Shown: positions 1 through 9,977, counted from the stretch's first letter. The stretch is DNA of 64,000 nt from Actinophytocola xinjiangensis (GCF_001921215.1 NZ_MSIF01000011.1:124001-188000), one strand, 5' to 3'. Notes: generated from the sequence alone by a model not told the origin. Made by a program: numbers and translations.

Positions 1-2146
1 GCTCGGTGCGCTGCCCCCGGACCTCGTCGAGCAGCTCACCGAGCGTGGCCGCGGCCTGCTCGGCGGTGGCCCTGCCGGTGGCGGCCAGCAGCGCCCCGAC
101 GACCGCGGCCTCCAGCCGGTAGGGCGGGCTCATGTCGGTGGCGCGCACCAGGTCGGCCGCGCGCTCGGCCAGGCCGTCCCAGGCGCCGGTGAACCAGTCG
201 AGGTGCAGCCGGGTCACCAGCACCCCGATGCGGTGGCGGTGGTACTGGTGGCGTTCGGCGAGTTCGGCCGCCCGGTCGAGGTGGCGGCGGGCGTCGGCGT
301 AGCGGCCCCACCGCAGGGCCAGGTCACCGACGTTGAGGTGGCCCCGGGTGACCTGCGCGCCCTGCTCCGGGCTGGCGGCGTCGTCGGGCAGGGCGGCGGC
401 CTCGGCCCAGCCGGACTCCTCGCCCAGGTGCAGCAGGGCGGTGGTGCGGTCGACGGCGAGGGTCAGCCGGCCGAGCGGTTCGAGGTGCACGGCCAGCCCG
501 GCCGCCCGCTCCAGCCACGACAGGTGCGCCGAGGCCGGCAGGGCCGTGCCGACCGGCCAGCCGAGGAAGGACATCGCGCGGACCGCCTCCGCCGGGTCGT
601 GCTCCAGGTCGGGCAGCGCGTTCTCCATCTCGGCGCGGGCGGCGTCGAAGTCGGCGGTGATCGGCAGCAGGCGCCCGAGCCGCACCCGCAGCCGGCCCCG
701 CAACGGCGGGGCGAGCCCCGGGCGGTCCAGCACCCGGCGCAGGGTCGCGACCAGGGCGCCGTAGCGGTCGGAGTCGGCCAGCGTGCCGGTGGGGATCTTC
801 CCGATCAGCCGCACCAGCGACTCGACGTCGACGCCGTCGTGGGTGGCCAGGTCACCCAGCAGTTCACCGGCGGCCATCTCGTCGCCGGCGGTGAGCGCGA
901 GGTCGGCCGCCTGCTCGCCGTAGTGGTGCCAGGCGGCGGTCTCGCCGGCCTCGCGGTAGTGCAGCGCGAGCCTGGCGACCGACTCGGGGGCGGTGGTGCG
1001 CAGCACGGTCGCCGCCCTGCGGTGCAGGTCGCGGCGCTGCGGTGCCGGGGTCGCCTCGTAGACGGCCCTGGCGGCCAGGACGTGCGCGAAGGCGGTCCTG
1101 CCCCGGTCGTCCTCGCGCAGCAGACGGGACCCGACGGCCTCGGCGAGCCCGTCGACGGCGGCACCCGCGTCCAGGCCGGTGACCGAGGCGACGATCCTCG
1201 GGTCGGCCGGCTCGGCGAGCACCGCGATCGCCCGCGACACCGCCCGCGCGTCCTCGCCCAGCCGCCCGAACCGTTCGAGCACCGCGTCGCGCACCGTCGC
1301 CGGCACGTGCAGTTCGGCGATGCTGACCCGCTCCCACCGGTGGTCGCGCCGGACCAGGGCGGCGCGCTCGTGCATGACCCGCACCGACTCCTCCACCGCG
1401 AACGGCAGGCCCGTCGTGCGTTCGTGCAGGAACCGGGCGAACTCCTCGGACAGCGGCTCGTCGTGCAGCATCGAGGACACCAGCGCGGCCGTGCCGGTCA
1501 CGTCCAGCGGCGTGAGCACGATGCGGGTCAGGGCCGTGCCCCGTGCCGGACGCGAGGACATCCGCCGCACCAGCGACTCCGGCGGCAGGTCCTCGGGCCG
1601 GTAGGTCAGCACCAGGCTGACCGGGTCGGGGCCGCCGGCGAGGAACAGCAGGAACTCCAGTGTCGCGTCGTCGGCCCAGTGGACGTCCTCCACGACCAGC
1701 ACCGCCACGTCCAGCCCGGCGAGCAGTTCGGCCAGCGCGCGGAACAGCCGGTGCCGGGAGGCGGTGGCGTCCTCGGCCGGCTCGGGCAGCGGCGGCAGGG
1801 CGCCGGCCCACTCGGGGAACAGCGGTCGCAGCGCCCCGGCCAGCGCGCTCAACCCCAGCCCGGTCACGTCCGGCACCCACCGGCGCAGCGTGTCGACGAC
1901 CGGGCCGAGGGTCAGCGGCTCGCGGAACGGCGGGCAGCCCGCGACCAGGACCGTCCCGGCGGGCGGGGTGCGGGCGAGCGACTCCCGCAGCAGGCGGGAC
2001 TTGCCGACCCCGGCCTCGCCCTCGACCAGGACCAGTGCCGGCGCGACCGCCAGCCCGCCGGCGAACGCCGCCAGTTCGGCCTCCCGCGCCACCAGCCGCG
2101 ACGCCGCCAGCACGAGCCCGGCGGCGGCACCGCCCGACTCGACCAT
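1..2146 (-). CDS. Large AAA-ATPase transcriptional regulator, LuxR/LAL-like (partial, 3' end off window)
   Basis: The minus-strand frame is open from an ATG at 2146 to the left edge, at least 715 codons. It has a Walker A motif GEAGVGKS at residues 43-50, a Walker B-like VLVVEDVHWADD near residue 155, and then long helical TPR-like sequence. This is the layout of the ATP-binding large LuxR (LAL) regulators and related STAND proteins, whose DNA-binding domain is usually C-terminal. That part would lie outside the window, so the LuxR assignment is inference. The target is unknown. The gene stands alone, about 150 bp from the efflux gene. Confidence 0.8.
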   Translation of the reverse strand, partial: MVESGGAAAGLVLAASRLVAREAELAAFAGGLAVAPALVLVEGEAGVGKSRLLRESLARTPPAGTVLVAGCPPFREPLTLGPVVDTLRRWVPDVTGLGLSALAGALRPLFPEWAGALPPLPEPAEDATASRHRLFRALAELLAGLDVAVLVVEDVHWADDATLEFLLFLAGGPDPVSLVLTYRPEDLPPESLVRRMSSRPARGTALTRIVLTPLDVTGTAALVSSMLHDEPLSEEFARFLHERTTGLPFAVEESVRVMHERAALVRRDHRWERVSIAELHVPATVRDAVLERFGRLGEDARAVSRAIAVLAEPADPRIVASVTGLDAGAAVDGLAEAVGSRLLREDDRGRTAFAHVLAARAVYEATPAPQRRDLHRRAATVLRTTAPESVARLALHYREAGETAAWHHYGEQAADLALTAGDEMAAGELLGDLATHDGVDVESLVRLIGKIPTGTLADSDRYGALVATLRRVLDRPGLAPPLRGRLRVRLGRLLPITADFDAARAEMENALPDLEHDPAEAVRAMSFLGWPVGTALPASAHLSWLERAAGLAVHLEPLGRLTLAVDRTTALLHLGEESGWAEAAALPDDAASPEQGAQVTRGHLNVGDLALRWGRYADARRHLDRAAELAERHQYHRHRIGVLVTRLHLDWFTGAWDGLAERAADLVRATDMSPPYRLEAAVVGALLAATGRATAEQAAATLGELLDEVRGQRTE

Positions 2147-2245
2147 CGGCGATCGGCTCCTCGGGTGGGGAAGACCAGGTGGACCGTATTGTGCAGCCCG
2201 TCCGTCCGAGCGGGAAGGGATTCGCCGGCCCGGTCACACACGACG

Positions 2246-2282
2246 ACGGCGCCGGGAGTCCACGGTGGACTCCCGGCGCCGT
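2246..2282 (-). terminator. Long hairpin downstream of the MFS gene
   Basis: A near-perfect inverted repeat with arms of about 18 bp (GGCGCCGGGAGTCCAC and its complement) starts 13 bp after the efflux pump stop codon. There is no clear U-tract on either strand, so it is a hairpin-only terminator candidate, common in high-GC actinobacteria. Confidence 0.55.
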
Positions 2283-2295
2283 GTGCGAAACCGGG

Positions 2296-3903
2296 CTAGC
2301 CGCGCTCGCCCTCGGTCACCGGCTCCTTCACCTCGTCGCCGTCGACGACGGGTTCGGTGCTGGACTCGGCCACCGGGGTCGGCAGGTTCTTGCCGCGCGG
2401 CAGGAACAGCGCCGGCAGCAGCGACAGCGCCAACAGCACCAGCGCCCAGACGAAGGTCGAGGCGTAGGCGTCGGCCATCGGCGGGGCGATCAGCGGACGC
2501 AGCTGCTCCGGAACGTCCTGCATGGACGTGATCTCCGGGACCTCCGCGCCGGGCGGCGGGGGCGGCAGCTGCGCCATCATCTCGGCGACCTTGCTCTTCA
2601 TCTCGTTGAACAGGATCACCGACAGCATCGCCGTGCCGATCGAGGCGGCGACCTGCTGGATGATGTTCAGGCTCGTCGACGCCTTGGCGACGTCGTCGGG
2701 CTTGAGCGTCTTCAGCGCGATCGACATGATCGGCATCATCGACATGCCCATCCCGATGCCCAGCACGAACAGCGCCGCGCCGATCGCCCAGTACGAGGTG
2801 TCCGCGCCGAGTTGGGTGAACACGACCATCGACCCGACGATGACCACGATGCCCAGCTGGGCCATCCTGGCCGCGCCGCCCCGGTCGACGATCATGCCGG
2901 CGATCGGCATCATGATCATCGCCGCGACGCCCTGCGGGGCCAGCAGCAGACCGGCGTTGAGCGCGCTCTCGAACCGCACCTGCTGGAAGTACAGCGGGAA
3001 CAGCAGCATGGCGCCGAAGAACGACACCACGAACAGCACCATCGTCAGTGTCGCCACCGAGAAACCCCGGTCACGGAACAACTTCAGGTCGATCAGCGCG
3101 TGCGGGGTGCGCCGCGCGTGCAGGACGAACAGCACCACCAGGATCAGCCCGCCGCCACCGGGCAGGTAGACCTCCGGGTGGTTGAAGCCCTCCTTGGACG
3201 GCACCTGCGCGAGGCCGTAGATCAGCGCGGCGAGACCGGGCGAGAGCAGGAGCAGGCCGAGCGCGTCGAACTTCTCCGCCGGCTTGGGCTCGTCGTCGTC
3301 GAGGATCTTCGCGCCCATCACCAGGGAGATGATCCCGATCGGCACGTTGATGAAGAAGATCCAGCGCCAGGACACGTCGTCGACCAGCCAGCCGCCGAGG
3401 ATCGGGCCCAGGATCGGGCCGAGCAGCATCGGCACGCCGAGCACGGCCATCACCCGGCCGACCCGCTCCGGCCCGGCCGCCTTGGTGAGGATCGTCATGC
3501 CCAGCGGCATCAGCATGCCGCCGCCCAGACCCTGCAGGACGCGGAACAGGATCAGCGACTCGGTCGACCACGCGGTGCCCGCCGCGGCCGAGCCGAGCAT
3601 GAACAGGAAGATCGCGCCGAGGTAGATCCGCTTGGTGCCGAACCGGTTCGCGGCCCAGCCGGAGAGCGGGATCACGGTGGCCAGCGCCAGGGTGTACCCC
3701 GTGGCGATCCACTGCATCTGGTCGAGGCTGGAGTTGAACTCGATGATCAGCCGGTCGAGGGCGATGTTGACCACGGTGATGTCGAGCATCGCCATGATCG
3801 CGCCGAGCACCACCACCGAGCCGATCATGATGATCCGCCGGTCGAGCCCCTGGTCCCCCGCTGGCGCCGCCGAGGCGGCGGGCGTCGGAGGTAGTGGTTC
3901 CAT
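2296..3903 (-). CDS. DHA2-family MFS drug efflux transporter (EmrB/QacA type)
   Basis: The 535-residue protein has the segment spacing of a 14-helix drug:H+ antiporter. It carries the family signature LDITVVNIAL in helix 1 and a motif C-like GPILGPILGGWL in helix 5, with cytoplasmic tails at both ends. It should export lipophilic or cationic compounds across the membrane. The ATG at 3903 overlaps the stop codon of the upstream MarR gene (TGATG) and has GGGGAG about 12 bases before it, so the two are translationally coupled. The MarR partner suggests substrate-inducible expression; the ligand cannot be read from sequence. The open frame extends upstream of 3903, but that part is antisense to the regulator's own frame and non-conserved. 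Confidence 0.9.
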   Translation of the reverse strand: MEPLPPTPAASAAPAGDQGLDRRIIMIGSVVVLGAIMAMLDITVVNIALDRLIIEFNSSLDQMQWIATGYTLALATVIPLSGWAANRFGTKRIYLGAIFLFMLGSAAAGTAWSTESLILFRVLQGLGGGMLMPLGMTILTKAAGPERVGRVMAVLGVPMLLGPILGPILGGWLVDDVSWRWIFFINVPIGIISLVMGAKILDDDEPKPAEKFDALGLLLLSPGLAALIYGLAQVPSKEGFNHPEVYLPGGGGLILVVLFVLHARRTPHALIDLKLFRDRGFSVATLTMVLFVVSFFGAMLLFPLYFQQVRFESALNAGLLLAPQGVAAMIMMPIAGMIVDRGGAARMAQLGIVVIVGSMVVFTQLGADTSYWAIGAALFVLGIGMGMSMMPIMSIALKTLKPDDVAKASTSLNIIQQVAASIGTAMLSVILFNEMKSKVAEMMAQLPPPPPGAEVPEITSMQDVPEQLRPLIAPPMADAYASTFVWALVLLALSLLPALFLPRGKNLPTPVAESSTEPVVDGDEVKEPVTEGERG

Positions 3904-4400
3904 CAAAGCCTTGTCTCCCCTTGTGTGCGGGTGGTTGTTGATGTCAGCTCGGTTCCTCGAGCCAGGATCGGCGTCAGCGCCTCGGACAACCGCTCCCGCT
4001 CGCGGTCGTTGAGGTGGCCGACGCACTCCCGGACGGCTTCGCGGTGGGCGTGCACGAATCCGGCCACGAACACGCGGCCGTGCTCGGTGAGTCGGACCCG
4101 TTTGATCCGGCGGTCCTGCTCGTCCTCCCTGCGCGTGACCATCTCGGCACGGGTCAGCGCCTGGACGGCGCGACCGGCGGTCGCCATTGACAACGCGAGA
4201 AGATCGGCCAGTTCGTTGAGCGCGAGTTCCTGTTCGTGCTGGCAGTCGGCGAGCACGAACAGGGTGCGCAGCTGGGAGAATGACAGATCCAGCCCGGCGG
4301 CGACACCCAATATGTGGGCCTCTCCGCTCTTCTTCAGGCTGGCCAGGCAGCTGACGACGTCGTCGGTCAGGGCGTCGACCGACGGCGCTGATGTTTTCAC
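3903..4400 (-). CDS. MarR-family transcriptional regulator
   Basis: A 165-residue winged-helix protein. The HTH core is LNELADLLALSMATAGRAVQAL, followed by the wing MVTRREDEQDRRIKRVRLTEHG typical of MarR, with flanking dimerisation helices. It is cotranscribed and coupled with the downstream efflux gene, the classic arrangement for autorepression relieved by a drug-like ligand. I chose the GTG at 4400. A longer start at 4457 is possible, but it would place the tandem repeat at 4422-4441 inside the coding sequence and has its purine run directly against the ATG. No strong ribosome binding site precedes 4400, so it may be leaderless. Confidence 0.85.
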   Translation of the reverse strand: MKTSAPSVDALTDDVVSCLASLKKSGEAHILGVAAGLDLSFSQLRTLFVLADCQHEQELALNELADLLALSMATAGRAVQALTRAEMVTRREDEQDRRIKRVRLTEHGRVFVAGFVHAHREAVRECVGHLNDRERERLSEALTPILARGTELTSTTTRTQGETRL

Positions 4401-4421
4401 GGTTGCAATGATCGCACCCAG

Positions 4422-4441
4422 GCAACTAACTGCAAGTAACT
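4422..4441. promoter_or_regulatory. Tandem 10-bp repeat, probable MarR operator
   Basis: GCAACTAACT is followed at once by GCAAGTAACT, differing at one base. It lies about 20 bp upstream of the MarR start in the divergent tex/marR spacer. Two sites one helical turn apart on the same face suit cooperative binding by the regulator. Confidence 0.5.
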
Positions 4442-4559
4442 GTGATCGGGCACTCATCCTTCTTCTAGGTGAAATCTACGCCCTCTCTAGTGACACTCCG
4501 CGATCCACTACCGCCACGTAGCCGCACCCGGACCAGAACTGTCGGGGACGGACGGCAGA

Positions 4560-6959
4560 ATGCACGCCGTGACCGCCACCACCACTCCCATGTCCGTGTA
4601 CACCCGCATCGCCGAGGAGCTCAGCGTCGCCGAACGACAGGTGCGCTCGGCCGTGGAGCTGCTCGACGGCGGCTCGACCGTGCCCTTCATCGCCCGGTAC
4701 CGCAAGGAGGTCACCGGCGCCCTGGACGACACCCAGCTCCGCACGCTGGAGGAGCGCCTGCGCTACCTGCGCGAGCTGGAGGAGCGCCGCGCCGCCGTGC
4801 TGGAGTCCATCCGGAGCCAGGGCAAGCTCGACGACGCGCTCACCGCGCAGATCATGGCCGCCGACTCCAAGGCCCGCCTCGAGGACATCTACCTGCCCTA
4901 CAAGCCCAAGCGGCGCACCAAGGCCCAGATCGCCCGCGAGGCCGGCCTCGAACCGCTGGCCGACGGCCTGCTCGACAACCCCGACACCGACCCGACGGCC
5001 GCCGCCGCGGTGTTCGTCGACGCCGAGAAGGGCGTCGCCGACGCCCAGGCCGCGCTCGACGGCGCCCGCGCCATCCTGGTCGAGCGCTTCGGTGAGGACG
5101 CCGACCTGATCGGCACCCTGCGCGAGCGGATGTGGAACCAGGGCCGGCTCGTGGCCAAGGTCCGCGACGGCAAGCAGGAGGCTGGCACCAAGTTCGCCGA
5201 CTACTTCGACTTCTCCGAGCCGTTCAGCAAGCTCCCCTCCCACCGCATCCTCGCCATGTTCCGCGGCGAGAAGGAGGAGATGCTGGAGCTGACCCTCGAC
5301 CCGCACCCCGACGAGGAGCAGCCCCCCGGCCCCTCGGCCTACGAGGTCGCCATCGCCTCCCGGTTCGGCGTCGACGACCGGGGCCGCGCGGCCGACAAGT
5401 GGCTGGGCGACACCGTCCGCTGGGCCTGGCGCACCCGCATCCTCGTGCACCTGGGCATCGACCTGCGCACCCGGCTGCGTCAGGACGCCGAGGACGAGGC
5501 CGTGCGCGTGTTCGCCGCCAACCTGCGCGACCTGCTGCTGGCCGCCCCCGCCGGCACCCGCGCGACCATGGGCCTCGACCCTGGCCTGCGCACCGGCGTC
5601 AAGGTCGCGATCGTCGACGCCACCGGCAAGGTCGTGGCCACCGACACCATCTACCCGCACGCCCCGGCCCGGCGCTGGGACGAGTCGCTGGTCACCCTGC
5701 ACCGGCTGGCCAAGCAGCACGACGTCGACCTGATCGCCATCGGCAACGGCACCGCCTCCCGCGAGACCGACAAGCTGGCCGCCGAGCTGCTCGGCAAGGC
5801 CCCCGAGCTGAAGCTGACCAAGGTGATGGTGTCCGAGGCCGGCGCGTCGGTGTACTCGGCGTCGGCCTACGCCTCCCAGGAGCTGCCCGACCTGGACGTG
5901 TCGCTGCGCGGCGCGGTGTCCATCGCCCGGCGGTTGCAGGACCCGCTGGCCGAGCTGGTGAAGATCGACCCCAAGTCGATCGGTGTCGGGCAGTACCAGC
6001 ACGACATCTCCGAGGTGAAGCTGTCCCGCTCGCTGGACGCGGTGGTCGAGGACTGTGTGAACGGCGTGGGGGTCGACCTCAACACCGCCTCGGCGCCCCT
6101 GCTGACCAGGGTGTCGGGCATCGGCGGCGCGCTCGCGGCCAACATCGTGGCCCACCGCGACGCCAACGGCCCGTTCCGGTCGCGTACCTCGCTCAAGGAC
6201 GTGTCCAAGCTGGGCCCCAAGGCCTTCGAGCAGTGCGCCGGCTTCCTGCGCATCCCCGGCGGCGACGACCCGCTGGACGCCTCGTCGGTGCACCCGGAGG
6301 CCTACCCGGTGGTCCGCCGGATCGTCTCGGCCACCGGCACCCAGCTCGCCGAGCTGATCGGCAACACCAAGGCGCTCAAGGCCCTGGCGCCCGAGCGGTT
6401 CGTCGACGAGACGTTCGGCCTGCCGACGGTTACCGACATCCTCGCCGAGCTGGACAAGCCCGGCCGCGACCCGCGTCCGGCGTTCAAAACGGCCGAGTTC
6501 AACGACGCCGTGCACACCCTCGCCGACCTCAAGGTCGGCATGGTGCTGGAGGGTGTGGTCACCAACGTGGCCGCGTTCGGCGCGTTCATCGACATCGGCG
6601 TGCACTGTGACGGGCTCGCGCACGTCTCCCAGCTGTCGCGGACCTTCGTCAAGGACCCGCGCGAGGTGGTGAAGTCCGGCGACATCGTGCGGGCCAAGGT
6701 CCTGGAGGTCGACACCCAGCGCAAGCGGATCTCGCTGACGCTGCGCCTGGAGGAGGAGACCACCGGCCGGGGCCGGCCGGAGCAGCGCGGCGGCGGCCAG
6801 CAGGGCGGCGGCCAACGCGGCCAGCGCGGCGGTGGCGGTGGCGGTGGCCAGCGCGGCGGCGGGCAGGGTCAGCGCCGGGGCGGCAACCAGCGCGGTGGCG
6901 GCGCCCCGGGCGGCGCGATGGCCGACGCCCTGCGCAAGGCGGGCTACCGACCCAACTGA
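4560..6959 (+). CDS. tex: Tex-family RNA-binding transcription accessory protein
   Basis: Clear Tex homologue of 799 residues. It has the N-terminal helical region, an YqgF/RNase H-like fold near residues 330-460 ([17 protein letters not shown]), helix-hairpin-helix motifs around 515-550 ([15 protein letters not shown]), and an S1 RNA-binding domain from about 660 ([20 protein letters not shown]). A Gly/Arg/Gln-rich tail of about 65 residues follows, which looks disordered and RNA-binding. It acts in the cytoplasm on nucleic acid and transcription complexes. The start is ATG 4560; ATG 4590 ([11 protein letters not shown]) matches the usual family start and is a real alternative. It is divergent from the MarR/efflux operon. 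Confidence 0.93.
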   Translation: MHAVTATTTPMSVYTRIAEELSVAERQVRSAVELLDGGSTVPFIARYRKEVTGALDDTQLRTLEERLRYLRELEERRAAVLESIRSQGKLDDALTAQIMAADSKARLEDIYLPYKPKRRTKAQIAREAGLEPLADGLLDNPDTDPTAAAAVFVDAEKGVADAQAALDGARAILVERFGEDADLIGTLRERMWNQGRLVAKVRDGKQEAGTKFADYFDFSEPFSKLPSHRILAMFRGEKEEMLELTLDPHPDEEQPPGPSAYEVAIASRFGVDDRGRAADKWLGDTVRWAWRTRILVHLGIDLRTRLRQDAEDEAVRVFAANLRDLLLAAPAGTRATMGLDPGLRTGVKVAIVDATGKVVATDTIYPHAPARRWDESLVTLHRLAKQHDVDLIAIGNGTASRETDKLAAELLGKAPELKLTKVMVSEAGASVYSASAYASQELPDLDVSLRGAVSIARRLQDPLAELVKIDPKSIGVGQYQHDISEVKLSRSLDAVVEDCVNGVGVDLNTASAPLLTRVSGIGGALAANIVAHRDANGPFRSRTSLKDVSKLGPKAFEQCAGFLRIPGGDDPLDASSVHPEAYPVVRRIVSATGTQLAELIGNTKALKALAPERFVDETFGLPTVTDILAELDKPGRDPRPAFKTAEFNDAVHTLADLKVGMVLEGVVTNVAAFGAFIDIGVHCDGLAHVSQLSRTFVKDPREVVKSGDIVRAKVLEVDTQRKRISLTLRLEEETTGRGRPEQRGGGQQGGGQRGQRGGGGGGGQRGGGQGQRRGGNQRGGGAPGGAMADALRKAGYRPN

Positions 6960-6980
6960 CCAGGCGCTTATGTTGGCGGC

Positions 6981-7577
6981 ATGGGAAAGGTCTACGAGCG
7001 GATCGAGCCGAGGCTGCGGGCGTTCATCGAGGAGCAACCGGTGTTCTTCGTGGCGTCCGCGCCGCTGGCCGGCGACGGTCACGTCAACCTGTCACCGAAG
7101 GGCCGCGCCGGCACGCTGGTCGTGCTCGACGAGCTGACCCTGGCCTACCTGGATTTCGGCGGCAGCCACGCCGAGACCCTGGCCCACCTGCGGGAGAACG
7201 GCCGGGTCACGCTGATGTGGTGCGCGTTCACCGGCCCGCCGAAGGTGCTGCGGGTGCACGGCCGGGGCGAGCCGGTGTTCCGCGACGACCCGCGCTGGCC
7301 GGCGCTGATCGGGCACTTCGGCGAGGTCGACGGGCCGGGCGCGCGGTCGATCGTGCTGGTGCGCGCGACGAAGGTCAGCGACAGCTGTGGCTTCGCCGTG
7401 CCGTTCCTGGACTACCGGGCCGAACGCACCCAGCACGCGGAGCACTTCGGCCGCAAGTCCGACGCCGAGTTCGCCGCCTACTGCGCCCGCAAGCCGTTCA
7501 ACGGGCGCAGCATCGACGGCCTGCCCGCGCTCCCGCTGCCCTTACCCGACCGGCCGGCCCGGGAAAATCAGCTCTGA
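6981..7577 (+). CDS. Pyridoxamine 5'-phosphate oxidase-family flavoprotein
   Basis: The 198-residue protein has the split-barrel FMN-binding fold. Typical features are PVFFVASAPLAGDGHVNLSPKG near the N-terminus, then LAYLDFGGSHAETLAHLRENGRVTLMWCAF and KVLRVHGRGEPV. This subgroup resembles general PNPOx-like proteins rather than true PdxH, and the substrate is unknown. TATGTT sits 6 nt before the ATG with no ribosome binding site, which points to a leaderless transcript. It lies 21 bp after tex but probably has its own promoter. Confidence 0.85.
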   Translation: MGKVYERIEPRLRAFIEEQPVFFVASAPLAGDGHVNLSPKGRAGTLVVLDELTLAYLDFGGSHAETLAHLRENGRVTLMWCAFTGPPKVLRVHGRGEPVFRDDPRWPALIGHFGEVDGPGARSIVLVRATKVSDSCGFAVPFLDYRAERTQHAEHFGRKSDAEFAAYCARKPFNGRSIDGLPALPLPLPDRPARENQL

Positions 7578-7623
7578 ACGATCATGGTTGCCGTGGTGGT
7601 GGTCACACTGGCAACCTCGCGGC

Positions 7624-8046
7624 ATGACTCGCCTCAACCAGGCCGCGCGTGAACTCATCGAGTCCGGCGCGCTGGCCCACCTCGCCACCATCAACCCCGA
7701 CGGTTCGCCCCAGGTGTCGGTCATCTGGGTGGGCCTCGACGGTGACGACCTGGTCTCCGGGCACCTGTCCGGCGACCTGCGGAAGTTGCACAACCTGCGC
7801 CGCGACCCCCGGGTCTCGGTCTCCTTCCAGTCCCCGACGCTCAACGCCATGCAACTCAACGAGCACCTCGTCGTGCGCGGCACCGCCACGGTCACCGAGG
7901 GCGGCGCGCCCGAACTGCTGGCCCGGCTCGCCAGGACCTACATCGGCCCGGACGCCACGTTCCCGCCGATCCCCGACCCGCCGGCCGGGTTCGTCACCCG
8001 GATCAAGGTCACCCGGATCGGCGGCGCCGGCACCTGGCAGGACTGA
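7624..8046 (+). CDS. PPOX-class F420-dependent enzyme
   Basis: A 140-residue split-barrel protein with the pattern ALAHLATINPDGSPQVSVIWVGLDGDDLV, then KLHNLRRDPRVSVSFQ and LVVRGTATVTEGG, characteristic of actinobacterial F420-dependent oxidoreductases and biliverdin/F420 reductases of the PPOX class. The physiological substrate is unknown. ATG 7624 was chosen because upstream codons in the same frame are non-conserved and overlap the previous gene. It is paralogous in fold to its upstream neighbour. Confidence 0.85.
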   Translation: MTRLNQAARELIESGALAHLATINPDGSPQVSVIWVGLDGDDLVSGHLSGDLRKLHNLRRDPRVSVSFQSPTLNAMQLNEHLVVRGTATVTEGGAPELLARLARTYIGPDATFPPIPDPPAGFVTRIKVTRIGGAGTWQD

Positions 8047-8064
8047 TCGCCGCTAGGGTGAGTC

Positions 8065-9051
8065 ATGCTCTACGTCGGCTGTTACACCGCCGCCAGCGGC
8101 GGCAACGGGACCGGGATCACCGCACTGCGCCAGGAGCCGTCGGGCGCGCTGACGCCGGTCGCCGAACTGCCGATGACCTCGCCCTCCTGGCTGACCAGAC
8201 ATCCCGACGCTCCGGTGCTCTACGCGGCCAACGAGTCGGCCGACGGTGCGATCACCACCGTCGGCCTGCCGGGGCTCTCGGCGCTGGACACGGTGTCCTC
8301 CGGCGGCGCCGACCCGTGCCACCTCGCGGTCACCCCGGACGGCCGTTTCCTGTTGTGCGCCAACTACTCCAGCGGCAGCCTGGCGGTCTTCGGGCTGGCC
8401 GGCGACGGACGGATCACCGGCCGGACCGACCTGGTCACGCACACCGGCTCCGGCCCGGTCGCCGGCCGCCAGGAGGCCGCGCACGTGCACATGGCCGTCC
8501 CGCTGGCCACCGAGCGCGGCACCCTGGTCTGCGCGGTCGACCTGGGCACCGACGAGATCCGCGCCTACCTGCTCGCCGGGGACGGCACGCTCACCGAGGA
8601 GGCGGTCTCGGCGATGCCGCCCGGGACCGGGCCGCGCCAGCTGGTCCGCCGCCCCGGCACCGACCTGGGCTACGTCGCCGGTGAGCTGGCCGGCACGCTG
8701 GTCACCGTGCGGGAGCAGCCGGCCGGCACGTTCACCCCGCTGGGGGCCACCGGCGCCACCGCCAACCCGTACGAGGGCGAGAACTTCGTGGCGCACACCC
8801 AGATCGTCGGCGACCGGCTGTACCTGTCGAACCGGGGCCCGGACTGTGTCACCGAGTTCGACCTGACCGGCCCGGCCCCGACCGCGGTGACCGACCACCC
8901 GTGCGGTGCGTTCCCCCGGCACTTCACCGTGCTCGACGGCGTCTGCCACACCGCCGCGCAGCTCGACGACGCGATCGTGTCGGTCCCGCTGGCGGGCGGG
9001 CCGGCCAGCCGGTTCGCCACCGGGTCACCGACCTGTGTGATCGCCGGCTAG
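8065..9051 (+). CDS. Lactonase family protein (6-phosphogluconolactonase-like beta-propeller)
   Basis: The 328-residue protein begins MLYVGCYTAASGGNGTGI and repeats blade motifs such as PDGRFLLCANYSSGSLAVF and GPRQLVRRPGTDLGYVAGELAGTL, as in the seven-bladed Pgl/lactonase family. In that family the reaction is hydrolysis of 6-phosphogluconolactone in the pentose phosphate pathway; here it is inferred. TAGGGT lies 5 nt before the ATG and there is no ribosome binding site, so initiation is probably leaderless. It converges on the hydrolase gene with a gap of about 27 bp. Confidence 0.85.
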   Translation: MLYVGCYTAASGGNGTGITALRQEPSGALTPVAELPMTSPSWLTRHPDAPVLYAANESADGAITTVGLPGLSALDTVSSGGADPCHLAVTPDGRFLLCANYSSGSLAVFGLAGDGRITGRTDLVTHTGSGPVAGRQEAAHVHMAVPLATERGTLVCAVDLGTDEIRAYLLAGDGTLTEEAVSAMPPGTGPRQLVRRPGTDLGYVAGELAGTLVTVREQPAGTFTPLGATGATANPYEGENFVAHTQIVGDRLYLSNRGPDCVTEFDLTGPAPTAVTDHPCGAFPRHFTVLDGVCHTAAQLDDAIVSVPLAGGPASRFATGSPTCVIAG

Positions 9052-9078
9052 CCCCCGCGCCCCGCGGTCGTACCTGGT

Positions 9079-9861
9079 TCAGCGCCGGCCGACGGGGTTG
9101 GTCAGCGTGCCGAGGCCCTCGATGGTGATCGACACGGTCTGGCCGGGGGTCATCGGGCCGACCCCGGCGGGGGTGCCGGTCAGGATGATGTCCAGCGGGC
9201 GCAGGGTCATCACCGCCGAGACGTACTCGATCAGCGCCGGCACGTCGTTGATCATCAGCGAGGTGCGGGAGTCCTGGCGGGGTTGTCCGTCCAGCGTGGA
9301 GCGGATGGCCACGTCGGAGGGGTCGAACACGGTCTCGATCCACGGGCCGAGCGGGCAGAACGTGTCGTGGCCCTTGGCGCGGGTCCACTGGCCGTCGGCC
9401 TCCTGCTGGTCGCGGGCGGTGACGTCGTTGGCGATCGTGTAGCCCAGCACCGAGGACAGCGCGCGCTCGGCCGGGATGTCCCGCCCGCCGGAGCCGATGA
9501 CCACGGCCAGTTCCGCCTCGAAGTCGACCCGGGTGGAGTCGGCCGGCAGCTTGATCTCCGCGCCGGGGCCGATGACCGCGGTGTTCGGCTTGAGGAACAG
9601 GATCGGCGCGTCCGGGACCGCGTTGCCGAACTCCTCGGCGTGCTCGGCGTAGTTGCGGCCGATGCAGACGATCTTGGGCGGCAGGAACGGGGTCAGCAGC
9701 CGAACCTCGTTCAGCGGCCAGGTGGTGCCGGTGAACGTGGGGTCGGTCCAGGGGGTCGTGTTCGGGTCGTTGGCGATCTCCGCCACGGTCAGGTCGTCGC
9801 CGTCCCCGTGGACGGCACCGAACGCGACTCCCTTGGGTGAGGCAACTCGAGCGATTCGCAC
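9079..9861 (-). CDS. Fumarylacetoacetate hydrolase-family protein
   Basis: A 260-residue protein with the FAH fold signatures IVCIGRNYAEHAEEFG, PILFLKPNTAVIGPG, VDFEAELAVVIG (metal-binding acidic residues) and YTIANDVTARDQQ, ending with the usual LTGTPAGVGPM. Family members hydrolyse or decarboxylate 2-oxo acids, such as acylpyruvates and intermediates of aromatic degradation; the exact substrate is not determinable. The GTG start at 9861 has TAGGCT exactly 7 nt upstream, supporting a leaderless start. The earlier ATG at 9912 is not favoured. Confidence 0.88.
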   Translation of the reverse strand: MRIARVASPKGVAFGAVHGDGDDLTVAEIANDPNTTPWTDPTFTGTTWPLNEVRLLTPFLPPKIVCIGRNYAEHAEEFGNAVPDAPILFLKPNTAVIGPGAEIKLPADSTRVDFEAELAVVIGSGGRDIPAERALSSVLGYTIANDVTARDQQEADGQWTRAKGHDTFCPLGPWIETVFDPSDVAIRSTLDGQPRQDSRTSLMINDVPALIEYVSAVMTLRPLDIILTGTPAGVGPMTPGQTVSITIEGLGTLTNPVGRR

Positions 9862-9977
9862 GCCGGAAAGCCTACTGACCCGTCCGGATTGGCCCGGTTG
9901 CCGGCTAGGCAAACCCGACCGTGACCTGCTTGTGTCAATGGGAACCGAACATTTCTATGGATCGGGGAGAAATTATC

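Noticed and set aside
203-2299. Long plus-strand open frame (698 codons)
   Set aside because: It is antisense to the ATPase regulator, which has clear Walker motifs; the translation is low-complexity Gly/Arg/Gln/Val with no domain.
1660-3894. Long plus-strand open frame rich in His/Asp/Arg
   Set aside because: Antisense to the regulator and the efflux pump; long stop-free antisense frames are normal at this GC content.
4476-7082. Minus-strand open frame of 868 codons across tex
   Set aside because: Antisense to a clear Tex protein; composition is typical of shadow frames (Gly/Val/Leu/Asp/Arg).
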